DNA of 64,000 nucleotides from Gentiana macrophylla (taxonomy: Eukaryota; Streptophyta; Magnoliopsida; Gentianales; Gentianaceae). Location: positions 68,117,824-68,181,823 of the forward strand of contig CM047807.1 of NCBI GenBank assembly GCA_026214975.1, written 5' to 3'. The notes under the pieces are model-generated. The model saw only the letters and a program-made list of their open reading frames with translations, ran no database searches and had not been told where the DNA came from. Shown one piece after another: positions 12,116 to 25,690 of this stretch; the stretch's first letter is position 1, and the number at the start of each line of letters is the position of its first letter. Made by a program: the position numbers and the translations under genes.

Positions 12116-12634
12116 TCATATGTAGTATATATTTATAGATATATATGTGTAGTAATTATAAGTTAGGAAAATGCTTACTTATGTGTATTAGTTAGATAAG
12201 TTAGGAAAATGCTTACATTATTGAAATGGTTGATATGGTTTGTTGAGATATTCTTGATATTGCCTCGATATTGAAATTGGGATAGATATGTATATTAGTT
12301 TAGAAACCGGATGTTGGTTGAATTGGTTTGTTGAATTTGGATTGAAATGATGATAAGTATGTGCTTACATGATAAGTATAACATACATAAGGTCCTCAAA
12401 GAGTCTTTGTTCCTACCCGCTTGGAAAATGGTACTTGGGGGTACTTTGTTATCCGGCAAAGCCTCCGAATTATTTTGACGTCGAACCTTTGACCATGAAT
12501 TGAAAATTTAGGTTAAAGTGTTGTTAGTTTCATAGTAAGTTGAGTAAAACCTGAGTTTGCAAAAAGTGTTGAGACAACCTTCAAAGACTATTGTTAGTCT
12601 CATATTTTGTATGATATGATGTGTAGGATTGAAA

Positions 12635-15600
12635 ATGAAGAGAATAGAACGTAGTTGGATGTACGAGAGGTTGGATGCTAACAAGAAATTTAACCCGGTA
12701 TTTGTGAATGGTGTGGAGGAATTCATAAAACATGCAAATGATTAGATTCGTTTCGGGCAAATAATGGAATGATGAAGTGTCCATGTAGTAAGTGTAAGAA
12801 CACTAAATTTTCGATCGAACATGATGTGAGATTACATTTAACTAAATATGGGTTTTGCGCAAACTACTATGATTGGGTGTGTCATGGTGAAGAGTTTCCC
12901 ATTCCGATCAACGTTCAGCAAGAACGGAATGTGAACCCTTATCAGGACATGGTTAATGACGCATTACGTGATAGGATTGATCACGTAAGAGAAGAATTTC
13001 TTAACCAAGAGGAGAACAATGAGACACCAAACCACGAAGTTGCATCGTTTTTTGAAATCTTGAAAACGCAGAGGAACTCTGTATGTGATGGAAGTAGTGT
13101 CTCCCAGATCGCAGCGGCTTCTAGGTTGCTCACTTTGAAATGTGATCACAACTCTCTCACAAATGCGTTTGACGGGGTTACCGGTTTCATAGGAGATATT
13201 CTTCCGAAGAATAACTTAATGACCTCGAACTTCTATCAAACCAAAAAGTTGTTAAAGGCATTAGAGCTACCCCAGTGAGAAAATACACGTGTGTCCCGCG
13301 GGGTGTATGTTATTTTGGGAGGAGGACGCGAACTGGACAAGTGTCGGAAGTGTGACCATGATCGATATAAAACCGAAAACGAACGCATAAGAGGTCAACG
13401 TGTGCCTAACAAAGTGATGACTTATTTCCGATTGGACCTAGACTCCAAAGGTTGTATGCCACGAAACATATAGGCAAGGAAATGAGGTGGCACGCGGAAA
13501 ACCCCAGGACAAGCGGTATAATGGCCCACCCAAGTGACGCTGAAGCTTGGAAGCATTTTGACCAAATGCACCCTGAGTTTGCTAAGGAGCCTAGAAATGC
13601 GGTTAGGACTTTGCACATGACGGTTTTGCACCTTTTGGTAATTTTGGGAAGAACTACTTTGGCGCCACCATGGTTACACCATACAATCTTCCGCCACTGT
13701 TGTGCATGAAAAGACAGTTTATATTCTTATCGATTGCTTGTACCGGGCCGAAAAATCCGAAGGAAACCTCGATGTTTATTTGCAACCATTGATTAAGGAG
13801 TTGAAGCGTTTGTGGGAAAGCAGGGTTGTTTACTTACGATGTATCCACAAAACAGAATTTTTCATATGAGGTCGCACTAATGTGGACTATCAATGATTTT
13901 TCTGCGTATGGCATGTTATCCGGGTGGACTACGGTGGTGTGAAAGCTTGTCCCTATTGTGGTGATGGAAACAAGTCGTTCGGCTCAAACATAGTGGTAAA
14001 TGCACTTGGTTTGATTGTCATCGCGATTTCTCCTCAAGACCAATTTTTCGACCGATAAAGGTTTTTTGAAGTCCAAAGCAAGATGAACACGCGACTCCAC
14101 CCCGTAGATTGAGTGGTGAGGAGGTATGGGAATTTGTACAACACCTACCAAGCATCATTGATGGCTCAGATTCAGACTTGAAACGGCTTAAAAACTCCAA
14201 GAATGGTTGGTGGAAAAGAAGCATTTTTGGGATCTTCCGTATTGGAAAACATTGCCGCTTCGACATTGCCTGGATGTGATGCATATTGAGAAAAACTTCT
14301 TTGAAAACTGATTGACACGGTTATGGACGTTAAAGGCAAAAGCGCTTGTGGTCCAAAATCGCTAAAGATTTGAAAGAGCTTTGCGTAAAGCGCCCGATTG
14401 TACACTTGTTCTTGACAAGCGTAAAAGAAAAGTGTTGTGTGAATGGGTCACCAAGTTGAAATTCCACGACGGTTATGCTTCGACACTGAGTAGGTGCGTA
14501 GATCATGATCAATACATTCTACGTGGTTTGAAAAGCCATGATTGTCACGTTTTTATGGAACATTTGTTGCCGTTGCCCTTCGAGAATTGATTCGAAAAAT
14601 GAGTGGAATGCATTGATCGAGATAAGTCAATTCTTTCGAGACTTGTGTGTCGCTACCCTAAAAATAGAAAGCGTGATTCGTTTAGAGAATAACATTCTTT
14701 GAGATTATTTTCAAGTTAGAAGATTTTGCCCAAAAGCGTTTTTAACTCGATGGAGCATTTACCGTACACTTGCCATATGAGGTCGAGTTGGTGGTCCGTG
14801 CAATATCGATGGATGTATCCATTGAAAGGTTTTGAATCACTTAAAACAAAAGATTGGTAACAAAGCTTTGTAGAGGATCAATATGCAATGCGTATTTGTT
14901 GGAAGAGATTTCAAACTTACATTTCTATGTATTACGATGATCATATTGAAACAAAAGCAAAGAATCTTGTTGTTGGTGAGACTTGGCATCGGCAATCGTT
15001 TGATTTACTGAGTTATTCCGTGATCATAATGGTACAACAACCGGGAAGTGCAAGACGAGGTTCTTGGATAATAAAGAATATGACTTTGTGCACAAATGCA
15101 CGTATTGTCTAATCACGAAATCATGAAACCGTATGAAGCGTAAGTACCTCATTACTACACATATACAATGCTTATGCTTTTTTTTTACGAACAAATATAC
15201 ATTAAGCGACAAAATGATTCATTCTTAGATTGTGCGAGCAATTTATTCATGTTCAACAAACCTCAATTGACCTCGGCAGATATTTGGAATAAACATGAAA
15301 ATGAATTTACCAAATGGTTTGCACAACAAGCATCATTGTTGAATGATGATTTGCTAAAAGCTTTGGCAAGTGGTCCTTCTCGTCAAGTCAAAACTTGGAA
15401 GCGTTATTCGATTAACGGCTACAACTTTCGGACATTCAACCGGGCAAGCGATATTGGTAAATCTTGACCAACAACGGAGTTTGTGTCGATTCCACGGAAG
15501 GTGCCGACTATTATGGCACTTTAAATGAAATCATTGAGTTGGTGTATTATGGACATTCGATTATTTACAAAGCCGTATTGTTCAAATGTGATTGGTTTGA

Positions 15601-16073
15601 TAATTACGAGGCGGGGCATGAATGTGCATAAAGATTATAAGATAGTTGAAGTTCATCGTGGTAGGAAATATGGCGCTTATGATCCATTTGTTCTGGCTTA
15701 TCAAGTCGAGCAAGTCTACTATGCTCCATATCCAAGTTTGAAAAAAGACAAAGATCAATGGTCGGTTGTTTTCAAAACAAAGGCAAGATCGACTATCGAT
15801 GCTCCCGTCGAGGAAACCGTTTTCCAAGAACAAGTGATCAATGATGTTTCGATTATCTCGATCCTCTTAACATTGTCCACCAAGATCTTGATGTCGATGT
15901 TGACTCGATGTTGGGGATAATGACTTGGATGATGATGAGATGGCGGATTTCATTCAACAAGAAGTGGATGTTGAATCCGAGAATGAAGATGGAGAGGAAG
16001 AAGAATCGGTTGATGATCTAGATACTGATGAAGAGGAGGAAGAACTCTTCCATTCTAGTAGTGATAGTGAATA
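12635..16073 (+). pseudogene. CACTA TNP2-type transposase (TNPD-like), frameshifted
   Basis: Domains appear in the expected order. First is a transposase-associated domain (ATG at 12635, RSWMYERLD and FVNGVEEFIKHA, then CPCSKCKNTKF from 12775). Next is an acidic linker (12950-13270). The TNP2 transposase core covers about 13450-14050 (MRWHAENPRTSGIMAHPSDA, LPPLLCMKRQFIF, MWTINDFSAYGML, CPYCGDG). A DUF4218-like region covers 14280-14950 (CEWVTKLKFHDGYAS, LKSHDCHVFMEHLLP) and a DUF4216-like region covers 15600-15790 (YDPFVLAYQVEQVYY). It ends in an Asp/Glu-rich tail near 15930-16073. The protein would cut the element's ends. At least five frameshifts or stops (for example near 12735 and 13620) break it. 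Confidence 0.88.
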
Positions 16074-16212
16074 ATAATGTATTAAATATTTTATTTTGTC
16101 ATTATAGTGAATAATAATGTATTAAACATTGTAATTTATTATTAATTAGTATAAACGCCTTTTATTATAATTGCATTTAGATTAGTATAAACGTCATTTT
16201 TTCATCAAATAG

Positions 16213-17696
16213 ATGTCGGAGTAGAGGTAGAGGTAGAGGTAGACGCGGTAGGGGTAGTTCCCCCTCCCCCGGAGCGTCTTCCTCCACACAGACTCACGGT
16301 TTGGATGATGAGATACACCAGATGACCGAGGAGGATTTGGGTGTCATTGTCAATGGTGACCTTGGATTGCGGTTTTGGATCCCGAGGAGATGGTAAGTTA
16401 ATACATATCTTGCTTTAATTTGTTTGTATTTTTATTTATATTTTGATTAACCAAATATATTAACAACTTATTGTTTTCAATATGACAGGTTTACCGACAA
16501 CTATGTCAAGAAAATGGCCAAGACCGCCATAATCGGGGGCTTAACACTTTTGCCACCACGTGGCATAATGCCAGCCAGGAGCAGCAGGATAGGTGGTGGC
16601 ACGCATTTAGGGTACGTCGTTCATATAAATATAACTATATATAAATATAACTATAATTTTAACTATACATATAACATATATATAACTATGTTGCAGGGTC
16701 ATTTCAGCTTCGAGTTACGCCACGAGCGCCTGGTTAGGGAAGCTTTTGAGCGGTATGCTATCAACAGGGTCCGTGATTATATGTATCGGGCTCAAACAAA
16801 CCCCCGTGCTCGGCTTTGGATGACCCCGGATATTCTCCGTCAGTTCGAGGAGTGGATTGGGAGTCCCGTAAGCAATTATTCAATATTTAATTAATAATAC
16901 TTGTGTTATATATATATATGTATGTACTAACTTGTTTATCTTATGTCGGAATAGGCATTCAAGGAAACATCTGCGTAAAAAGAAGATAAACCGAGCTTCG
17001 GATCCGGTGAGGAAGGAAGATCCACAGGACACATGCTATGGGCAGACGCGGCGTTATCGATTTCGCTCGGGCCATGGAGGACAATAGAGAAGTGCCCCTA
17101 TCAGTCGGAGATCTGGTGACTAGTTCGAAGAAGAAGAAGTCGGGCAACTTCGTCTCGAGGAAGTTTGAGAAAATCTTGGTACGTTATGTATTCTAAATAT
17201 TATATATACATTATATATATATCATGTAATTATTGTTACTAACAAATTTATATCATACTTTGCAGGACGTCTTCACCTCGAAGAAGGCGAAAGCCCAGGA
17301 GACGCAGCCTGACACCCCTGTCGACGAGTCGCGTCTTTATTACTGGTTACTGGTGGTTACGACAAGAAGGGAGAGTTTTGGCATGGGGTCATTGCCTCCA
17401 TGTACTACTGACAGCTGCTATTGCTCGACACTCATCCGCCGAGACATACTCTCGGGCATACTCACCCGTCTCACCAGGAGATGGAGAGAGAAAGACATAT
17501 TAATGCGTAAACACAAGGCGAGGTTGGAGGAGCTAGAGAGAGACAGAAGCGCGGGAAGACAGACTAAGCGCTTGAGATGGAGGAGTGGATTACCCAATGG
17601 TTGGCAAAGCATCCTCCGGAGGATGCAACCTGGGTCTGAGGCAAAGATGAGAGATGACCGATCGATCACGGATATGGAGGAGGTGACATGGGTTTA
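16213..17696 (+). pseudogene. CACTA second gene (Ptta/En-Spm-type, TNPA-like), multi-exon
   Basis: It begins with an Arg/Gly-rich N-terminus (RGRGRGRRGRG, about 16225) and contains FTDNYVKKMAKTAI and RARLWMTPDILRQFEEWIGS, phrases typical of the plant transposase Ptta/En/Spm family. It continues with KKKKSGNFVSRKFEKIL and a charged, coiled-coil-like C-terminus (ILTRRWREKD, ARLEELERDR). Splice signals are visible: GTAAGT at about 16393 to ACAG near 16488, GGTACG near 16612 to GCAG near 16697, GTAAGC near 16868 to ATAG near 16953, and GTACGT near 17179 to GCAG near 17265. In this family the second protein binds subterminal repeats. A stop or frame problem near the start and a shift in the third exon suggest decay. 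Confidence 0.7.
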
Positions 17697-17764
17697 GGTA
17701 GTACACCGGTCCGACTGGGTGACATATTGCTTTATACATTTTATTTATTTTGGCTTATCGTATC

Positions 17765-17868
17765 CCTTTGACATATCGTTTTATCCCCTTTGACATATCC
17801 TCTTTGACATATCCCATTGACATATCCTCTTTGACATATCCCCTTTGACATATCGTTTTATTTATTTT
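17765..17868 (+). repeat. minisatellite, TTTGACATATCC units
   Basis: About six or seven imperfect copies of a 15-20 bp unit built on TTTGACATATCC lie between the second CACTA gene and the right subterminal array. Confidence 0.85.
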
Positions 17869-18002
17869 GGTATCGTATCCCTTTTATATTGTTGTTGTTG
17901 ATAGCGGTAGCAATTGTAATGCTACCGGGAAAATTATGGTATTTTTTTTGGCGGTGGTTTGGCAATTCACGCCAAAACACCATAATTTTCGATTAATTTA
18001 AT

Positions 18003-18420
18003 TTTTGCGACGAAATATTCCGTCGCAAAGTTGTATTTATGACGGATATGTAAGGATCTAAAAATAAATAAATTATTTAATAAAAAATATTTGCGACGGA
18101 TTATACAATTTTTGCGACGGATTATACAATTTGTGCGACGGATTATAAAATTTTTGCGACGGATTATATATTTTTGCGACGGATTATACAATTGTTTGCG
18201 ACGGATTATACATTTTGTTGCGACGGAAATTATATTTTTAAAAAAAAATAAAATACGTTATTATCCGTCGCAACATTCGTCGCAAATAATTTGCGACGGA
18301 TAAACCGTCGCAATAACTCAGTTTTGCGACTAAAAAATGCGACAAATAAAAACCGTCGCAAATTAGGGTTTGCGACGGAATAAGCCTAGTTTGCGACGGT
18401 AACCTTCCTTCGCAAAAAGT
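18003..18420 (+). repeat. right subterminal repeats of the CACTA element
   Basis: TTTGCGACGGATTATA units are arranged almost in tandem at 18088-18215 (period about 17-21 bp, seven or eight copies). Further direct and inverted GCGACGG copies run up to the right terminal repeat. This mirrors the left array. Confidence 0.85.
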
Positions 18421-19585
18421 CCAGTTTTTTGTAGTGAATCGGGTTGGACCGGATCCGAACGGGTCGGATCATTTCTACTATTTCTTTATGTTTATACATA
18501 TATTAAATGGCTTTTCTGTTGTCATACATTCGTTCGGTTAAAGAACCAATTATGAATTTTTGTATGATAACGTCCTTAGTATTATACTGTGATAGAGAAA
18601 CCATGATAGGCGATTATGGTTGATGAGATCTCTAATCACTTTAATAAGTTTGATACTTAAATGTCTCTAGGCTTATGTACTATTAAAAAGGGCATTGATA
18701 GTACAAACAGACTAGTACGTATTAGATGTCTTCTGTCTTTAAGGGCAAGGATAGATCTCGTCTATCTAAGTGTAGATACACTTGGACTGTATGCGGACGT
18801 GTATTAGAGAATGCGTACGTTATACTGACCCACTTACACTGTTAAGTGTCACACTATATGGCGGTTGTGTAATTATCCTTAGGACCGGAGTCTACATGGC
18901 ATCACGGTGTGGATTTTCATGCTTTGGCACTAATGAGGTTTCCCCTAGCCATGGGGCGATCATGCGGTAGTGATTGGGTGTGATACTGAAGCATACGGAG
19001 TATACATGTTTTGTCATCCGGAAATCGCGTACCCTATCAGTAGGGGTGAATATCTGAAAAGGCCTTCTTATAAGGAATGTCTTACTCTCGTGAGTCTTTG
19101 CAAAGTGAAAGTAAATGAGTTACTTCGAGAGAGCATGATATCCAGATTATAAGATACGGTCGTTCATGTTTGACACTCGACTTATGACCGTATGGATACT
19201 ATTACAGCGATATGATTCTATTTACACGGTAACCGTTTCACATGAAAGGTAGTAGTCATTGCGTTTGACTCTTCCGATGATTAGGGGTCACGGTGTATTG
19301 CTAGACGCTATCCCGTGATCGTTAGGCATGAAGGGCATTTTCCTAATTTGCACTTTGTGTCTACGGCCAACATATTCGGAAGCCTATCGGGTCACACACA
19401 TATGAACATCAAATCGGATTAAAATGTGGTTATAGTTGATAACCAAATAAGGAAAGAATTTATCTCATACTATAAATGTTATAGTGGTAAATTAATATTG
19501 TAGTATTTATTTATTATGAATAAATATAATACAAGATATTAATTGTGTTGATTAATTAAATATGTATATAGATACATATATTTTG

Positions 19586-19660
<75 letters not shown>
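19586..19660. repeat. (TA)n microsatellite in D1 5' LTR
   Basis: An almost pure TA run. The corresponding place in the D1 3' LTR (around 26840) lacks it, so it arose or expanded after insertion. Confidence 0.92.
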
Positions 19661-19662
<2 letters not shown>

Positions 19663-20430
19663 ATACATGTATTTTGCAAATTAATTAATCATAGTATTAT
19701 ATTAATTAAAGAATATTCCGGATGCCAAATCTTTGGCTAAAAGGTGGCGCCAATAACAAGTGTATAAGATACATTTGGTTTGTCCAATTTAATTAATAAT
19801 ATTACCATAATATTAATATTTTATATTATTTGATTTTTGGAAAATAGATTTATGGTAATAAGATAAAGATATATTCAATATAAGATATTGTCAATATATA
19901 TCTTAGAAAAAATATTTAATATAAGATATTGAATATTAATGAGATAAATCAATCAAAGGGATTTTTCTTATTTTATTTGGAAAATGTTTTTTTCTCCTCA
20001 ATCTACTAGGAATCTAATCCCAATCAGATTGGGAGACATAAGTGGCGTCACTCACCCTATATAATAAAGGGGTTGGCTCACTCTTTTGTACCACACAATT
20101 CCAAGAGCTAATAGTTCTTGGAAAATAGAGAGCTTCTTAGAGAGATTTTAAGGAGTGAGAAAAGGCCGGTCTAGCAACTGGATTTTTCTAGTAGCAATCC
20201 AATGGTGGATTTCGGCGGGCTGTTCGTGTGGATCACCGGTAGAGGCCGAACGCTTGGGCGGCTCCGTGCATTGCTACCCTCCTTAGACGGTCAAAGCGTC
20301 GATCTTTTAGATCAACCAAGGTAACCACCATCAACTAGCTTATTTATTTATTGTTTAAACGAAGTCGATCCGGGTTAAAAGGAAATAAATTTTTGAATTT
20401 CGCTGCGTTCCCGCGTAGATTTCCTAACAG

Positions 20431-20442
20431 TGGTATCATAGA
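20431..20442 (+). other. D1 primer-binding site
   Basis: TGGTATCATAGA follows the LTR end by one base. It is a degraded methionine-tRNA-type site; the D2 copy at 30674 reads TGGTATCGGAGC. Confidence 0.75.
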
Positions 20443-23400
20443 GAGCTTCGAGCTTAAGCAATAAGCATGTTTGCGTAGTTAATTTTATTGTTTAAATAAC
20501 GTAATTAAAAGATGAAATATTTTAGATTTGCAAAACGATACACGAAAAAAGGGAGATCGGGTGGTGCTTGGCCGACTGGCGGCGGCACCACCACCGTCCG
20601 GCAGCCGGCGGCAGCCCTATGGCTGTCGGTTGGTGTGTGCTCGGCGAGTCTCTTTCTTTTTGTTTTGTGTATTTTGTGATTCATTATGATTCATAGTTAT
20701 GATTGATATCTTCTGTTTAGTTGATGTCATGTAGCTAACTAATGTTTCAAATAGTTTGGACCATTGAGATGCCATATGAGATTATTTGGTAAATATGATT
20801 TGCATTTAAATAATCTAGGTCATTCCAAATTTTGTTTGGCCTGAGCCGTTTTCAAAATATTTGATTTTGGAAAGGGCCAAGGTTGGTGCCTTACGGTTTA
20901 GGAAACCAAAGCATCCCTTTTGATTATGAATCAAAAGGAAAGAAACAAAAGAGACTTAATTTTAATTTTGATTTATTTTTTAATAGTTCTAATTAATTAA
21001 AATTAAAATTAAAATCATTTAAAATTAACCGTTAATTTTATTTCGATTAAAATCATTTAATTAATTAAATGTTCATTAGTTAATTGATTGGATAAAATTA
21101 TTTGATTGGTTAAATGTTAATCAATTAATTAAGACGCAAGTAATTAAATGTCAATTTATCTTTTTCATAAGATATTATTGTATGGATTAGATATAGTAGA
21201 TATAATATGATTATATGGACCCCAATTGATCATGGACTCGACCGATAGGATAGATGTGAATGATTTAATTTTTCTCTTGGTTTTAAAATTGTCCTAGGCC
21301 GTTATGAATAGCATGACCTAGTTTATTTTCTACATTTATCCTGTTCCCGTTAGCCCCCCCTCCCGTCTGCGGTGGGTGTATTTATTTTATTAGATAGAAT
21401 TAAGTGTAACAAGAATGGAGCGGAAGATGGAGACCAAAGAAAGACGAAAATAAAGATCCCATTGGAGAATGAAGCATTAAAGATCCTATTGGCGGTTGCA
21501 GCTACCTTTAGAATGTGACCTGCGGTTTCGTTAGTTTGTATTCGAAACCGCACATAGGAAAAGTCCATGATCATACCGGTTACTTTACGCATTTAGTTAT
21601 TTTGTGCTTGTATTTATTTTATATGATACGATAGATGCATAACTAGGCACGATCTAGATGTATGTGTAGGATGTATGTCTATAGAGATAGATATACTTGA
21701 TGAGACCGTAATAAATTAATTAAGAGAATTAATTCAAAATTAATTAAGTGAATTAATTTAAAATTTCTCCCACAACAAAAATCGAGTTATAATATGTCTC
21801 CCAATATTATAGTGACGGTGAAGAGCCTTTGTTCGGATCCAACTGATCGGCCCACGTCGGGAGTTGACCTACCTCAGGTATATCGTCGTTATCGAGATAT
21901 GATCGCTATGAGATCTCATGAATACTTGGGTTACGACTCGACTAAGAATCTTGCGGTGATTGGCTCACGTCAGGACCGTCTGATTTTAGAGACATAAGGT
22001 TGACTATCACATAGACGATGTGAATTGTCAAAGAGTTGACTAGTCAAACCACTAGAAGTCACGTTGGACGCGATTGGTAAGCAGTACCTACCCGTCAACA
22101 TTGACCCGGTCGATTGGCCCACGTCGGGGATCGAGTCAACTAGATAGGATTTCAGCCACTAAAGAATTTTGAAAAATTCTTGAAAGTCAATTGGGAGTAG
22201 TTGACTAGTGGGAGCAAAATCATAATCCCAAGACCATCTTTGATTTTGCATGTATAAACAAAACACACTTTTATCTTTATTTTATGTTGTAGCTTTAGCA
22301 AATTTTATTTCTATGTTTTTATTCTCGATTGTTAAAAACCAAATTAATGATTGTTACCTTTTGAGAAACGTTCTCAAATATGGTTAAGTAACTTTTAATC
22401 CTATTAAATAAGCAATGAAACGAGCAACCCCGTTATAGTAGTTAGAGATAAGGAGACTATATATTTGATGCAGTGCTCCAAAACTTTAATTATTAATGAG
22501 AACGGAAGCTCATGATATGATTAAATTACTTGAAATAAGCTTCAACAAATTAATCATGCATTGGATACGATCCAATATTATCATTCTGTCATACGAATCA
22601 CAATTAATTCAAACGTTGGATAATAATGACCACACCAAATTTGGGAAATGTTGTTTTCAAGATTGTAAGATTTAAGTATCGACTTAATAATTTAATCATT
22701 GCTTAAAGGTTAATTAAATAGTTAATGTTTTGAATACGATTCAGAAGGTTAAATAAACTATTTAATAAACTTTAGGTTTTTTATGAAAGGAAATTAAAGA
22801 CATAGCTCTTGTGATCTTTCTTAAGTCTTATGAAGACTACACTAGGAAATATTTACAAGTGATTAAAGGATTAAAAAGGAAAGTTAGGGCATGTGCTTAA
22901 ATAGAACTTATTGAAGTTTCTATTCTAGGCAAGTGAGTTGAGATAAATCTATCTATGTTCAAAGCCGACTCTAAGATATATGATATCTTACGAGTGTGAT
23001 TAAATTAGAAAGATTAAATACAGATATGGAAGGTGAAGCAAACGTTGTGACACTTACCATATTCTTGATCTAGTAAACTGATACGGGAACTAAATAAATG
23101 TTATTATGTTCCAGTTCTTATGAAGAACATATTTTCAGTTATCCGTTAGGATTTAATGGACAAATTCAATTGTAAAGAATAAATGTTATTCCGATAAAGT
23201 TGAAAGATCACTGAATCTAACATACTAGATTGATATCACTATATAGTTGATATATGTGATTAAATCTCAACTAAATGATTGTATGGCTGTTATCCTTGAT
23301 ATTTGGTGGTTGTTCTAGGCATAGTCTCTATGGAGGGGAATCGCATGATCAGATGTCATTCTGATGATGTCTGAACCATGTGGTTATGAATAATGTGGGT

Positions 23401-25690
23401 AATACGTATCTTATCTAAAGATGACTGAAATACCCTTTTATGAAAAGGTTATAAAATCTAGAAAGTTGTCCAAAGCCTAAACATACCAATTTTTGTTGGC
23501 TCATGACAATTAATGCCATAAATAACTTTTGTTAATGTCTATGTCTGTTTTTAGAAATATTCAAGTGTACTCAGTGAAGTGCACAATTCGGAAAGCCTGA
23601 AAAGTTCGAGCTGGCACGAATATGAGACTAATGAACTACTTAGGAATTAATCTTCAATTGGATTGAAGTAATTAATACCTAAAGGGTGTTTCAGAAGTCG
23701 TCTGAAATAGAATCAAATTCTCCCTTGAAGGATACCATCTTTGGGATACGCAATTAGGTTGTGTTCCTAAAATGGAAACAACACTTTATATGATAAAGGT
23801 GTGACGCAAGCCATGCGAAGTATCCCTTACCCGTTTCGGGATAGTGCCCTTATACTTAACCGAGTTCCAAAGAATAAAGGTTGAATAAATTCCAGATTAG
23901 ATATGAAAGGGGATAATGTCGAATCTATCTTAACCGATGATTTGAAGTTGTCATAGGCAAAGTCAGAAAGGCTTGGAGCCTAGTACGACAAATGCAACTT
24001 TGTGGAATATATTAGCAAGTACGCTAGATATTATTTACTCGTCTGTAGAGCAAAAGGTGTTTGTCTCCAACATGTTGTTTTCTAAAGGAAGTGTTTCTTC
24101 CAAAAGAAACAGTGGGAGTGAATTTAGATCTCAAAGGTAGTTTGAGAACCACAAGGAGATATTCAACCAAAGGAACGTGAGCGGACGCCACATAGTGATG
24201 AGGTGTAGAACACTGCTTAGTGCACCCAAAAGTTCTATAAGTATGTGCTGGTATGTTCGTCTTGAAGAATGAATATCTCACAACTTATGAAGGAATGTTT
24301 GAAAGGCAAGATTGGAGACATGGCTAGGAGCCATAATATCTGAATTAGATTCCATCACTGACAACCAGGTTGTGAACCTAGTCTGTCTTACCTAGAGGGA
24401 ATTTCCCTGAAAGGCTGACGTGGATGGTAATATGATTACCATATGGCTATAGTGACGGCTGAAGGATACGGGTGTAACCTAGCTTGTAATTATTTTTATG
24501 CTACCAACTGAGCCCAGTTCTATTCAGACTATGCTTGTAATAACTTCGTATCATGCTATATGATAGTGTTGAAGACGTTGGGAAAGCAGACCGATGTTCA
24601 TAGACAATAACATGATATGTGAGCCCACGTGATCCATTTATGGATACAAACAAGTTTCTCTAGACAGTTTTTTGTTTGATAATCAAAGGAGTTTGATTTA
24701 GTCAAAAGAAGGGATATGCCCAATGTGCAAGATGGATAGTGGGAGAGTGTTATAATTTTTTAGTCAGGTATTGGATATCTCTCTCAAGAATTATCACCCC
24801 ATGTCACAGTCAATTAATGTTTTGTAGTTCAAGGTCTTTACAAAAGCACTTGGATTAGCAGTTCTTATTTTTTGAACTAAGAGTCTATAGTGATAGATTT
24901 AACTGCTGGTAGATTATAGTTTACCTGTATAGATGTGATGCTAAAAGAGTTTAGCATAGATCGCGACATGAGATACTGCTAGCCGGTGTTTTCAAGATCT
25001 ATCTATGTTAGGACGTTAGTCATAAAGATTAGGTGAAAGATGATGTATATGTGGTTTCCTTTGCTATAGCGATAGGAACCATCATAAAAGAAATGCCAGA
25101 TGTTCATAGTCCATGAAAAGTCACGAGCGAGAATCTAGTGAATGTCGAGAGTATCCTTAAACAAGTTAAGGATGGTTTCATAGTTTATCGAAACTTGGAA
25201 TCAGATAAATATAGTTATACAGACGTATATCCTGAGTCTTATGAAGGTGAGTGGGAGCTACAGTTTGGGTTTGCATTCACTTTGAATAAGTGATATAGTG
25301 AGCTGGAAATGTTCTTGAATATGGTCACGGTAAATTCTACAACTTAGCCAAAGCACAGTAGTGCCCTTTGAGGAGCAGCGGGAGTAGTACATGAGTCTAT
25401 GAGGTTCATTCCTGAACCTTATGCGGTTCTTCGACCTTTTTTCTATATAGCTGATATAGTAAGTGGATTCATTGCTTGAAGCAAGGACCAGGGTCTCGTC
25501 AGAGATTCATGTGTGTGTTGAGGCGGTTCCTTTTGACTTGGTCATTTGGAACATGATATGGAGACAGTCTGAGTCCTCATGGATAGTGATCCGTTCATGG
25601 GTAGGGTTGGTTGCGAGTATTGCATGAGATTCTTGTGTTTCAACTTGGCCTTGTGTGTACGAGTGATTGGTTTTAGGCCAAGTGGGAGAT
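20443..25690 (+). pseudogene. D1 interior: eroded Copia gag-pol, no ORF left
   Basis: No open frame exceeds about 85 codons, but Copia phrases survive. At 24330-24375 the sequence reads SELDSITDNQVVNLV, and about 24415-24440 reads ADVDGNMIT; both are from the start of RT. RNase H fossils are GFAFTLN at about 25266-25288 and EAAG...RFIPE at about 25375-25420. Integrase-RT linker pieces (NSGSEF at about 24108) lie at 24055-24330. A GC-rich patch at 20570-20640 encodes nothing obvious. A purine tract AAGTGGGAGAT ends at 25690. The same broken residues occur in D2, so the decay predates at least one of the insertions. Confidence 0.7.

Larger units (their letters stand above)
11428..18436 (+). mobile_element. 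CACTA (En/Spm-type) DNA transposon, complete ends
   Basis: It starts CACTACAAAAAA (11428) and ends with the complement TTTTTTGTAGTG (18436). It is flanked by a perfect 3-bp duplication, AAT, at 11425-11427 and 18437-18439; removing the element restores the LTR phrase CCCAATCGGG seen at 61654 onward. It is 7,009 bp long. It carries a TNP2-type transposase region, a second multi-exon gene of the Ptta/En-Spm type, and dense subterminal TTGCGACGGA repeats. Both genes are damaged, so it is probably not autonomous now, but the ends are intact enough to be mobilised in principle. Confidence 0.93.
11402..20429 (+). repeat. D1 5' LTR, split by the CACTA element
   Basis: The LTR is 11402-11427 plus 18440-20429, about 2.0 kb without the insertion. 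It has a TATA-like CTATATAATA near 20058 and a (TA)n run at about 19586-19660 that is absent from the 3' LTR. It ends TTTCCTAACA at 20429. It matches 25691-27612, 28735-30672 and 61654-61970. Confidence 0.88.

Noticed and set aside
11787..12125. Open frames of about 60-110 codons rich in Tyr-Ile
   Set aside because: They are translations of the (TA)n microsatellite, in both strands.
18970..19152. 60-80 codon ORF repeated in D LTRs (also 26190-26432)
   Set aside because: Conserved only because the LTRs are copies; the D2 LTR breaks the frame and no protein family is recognisable.
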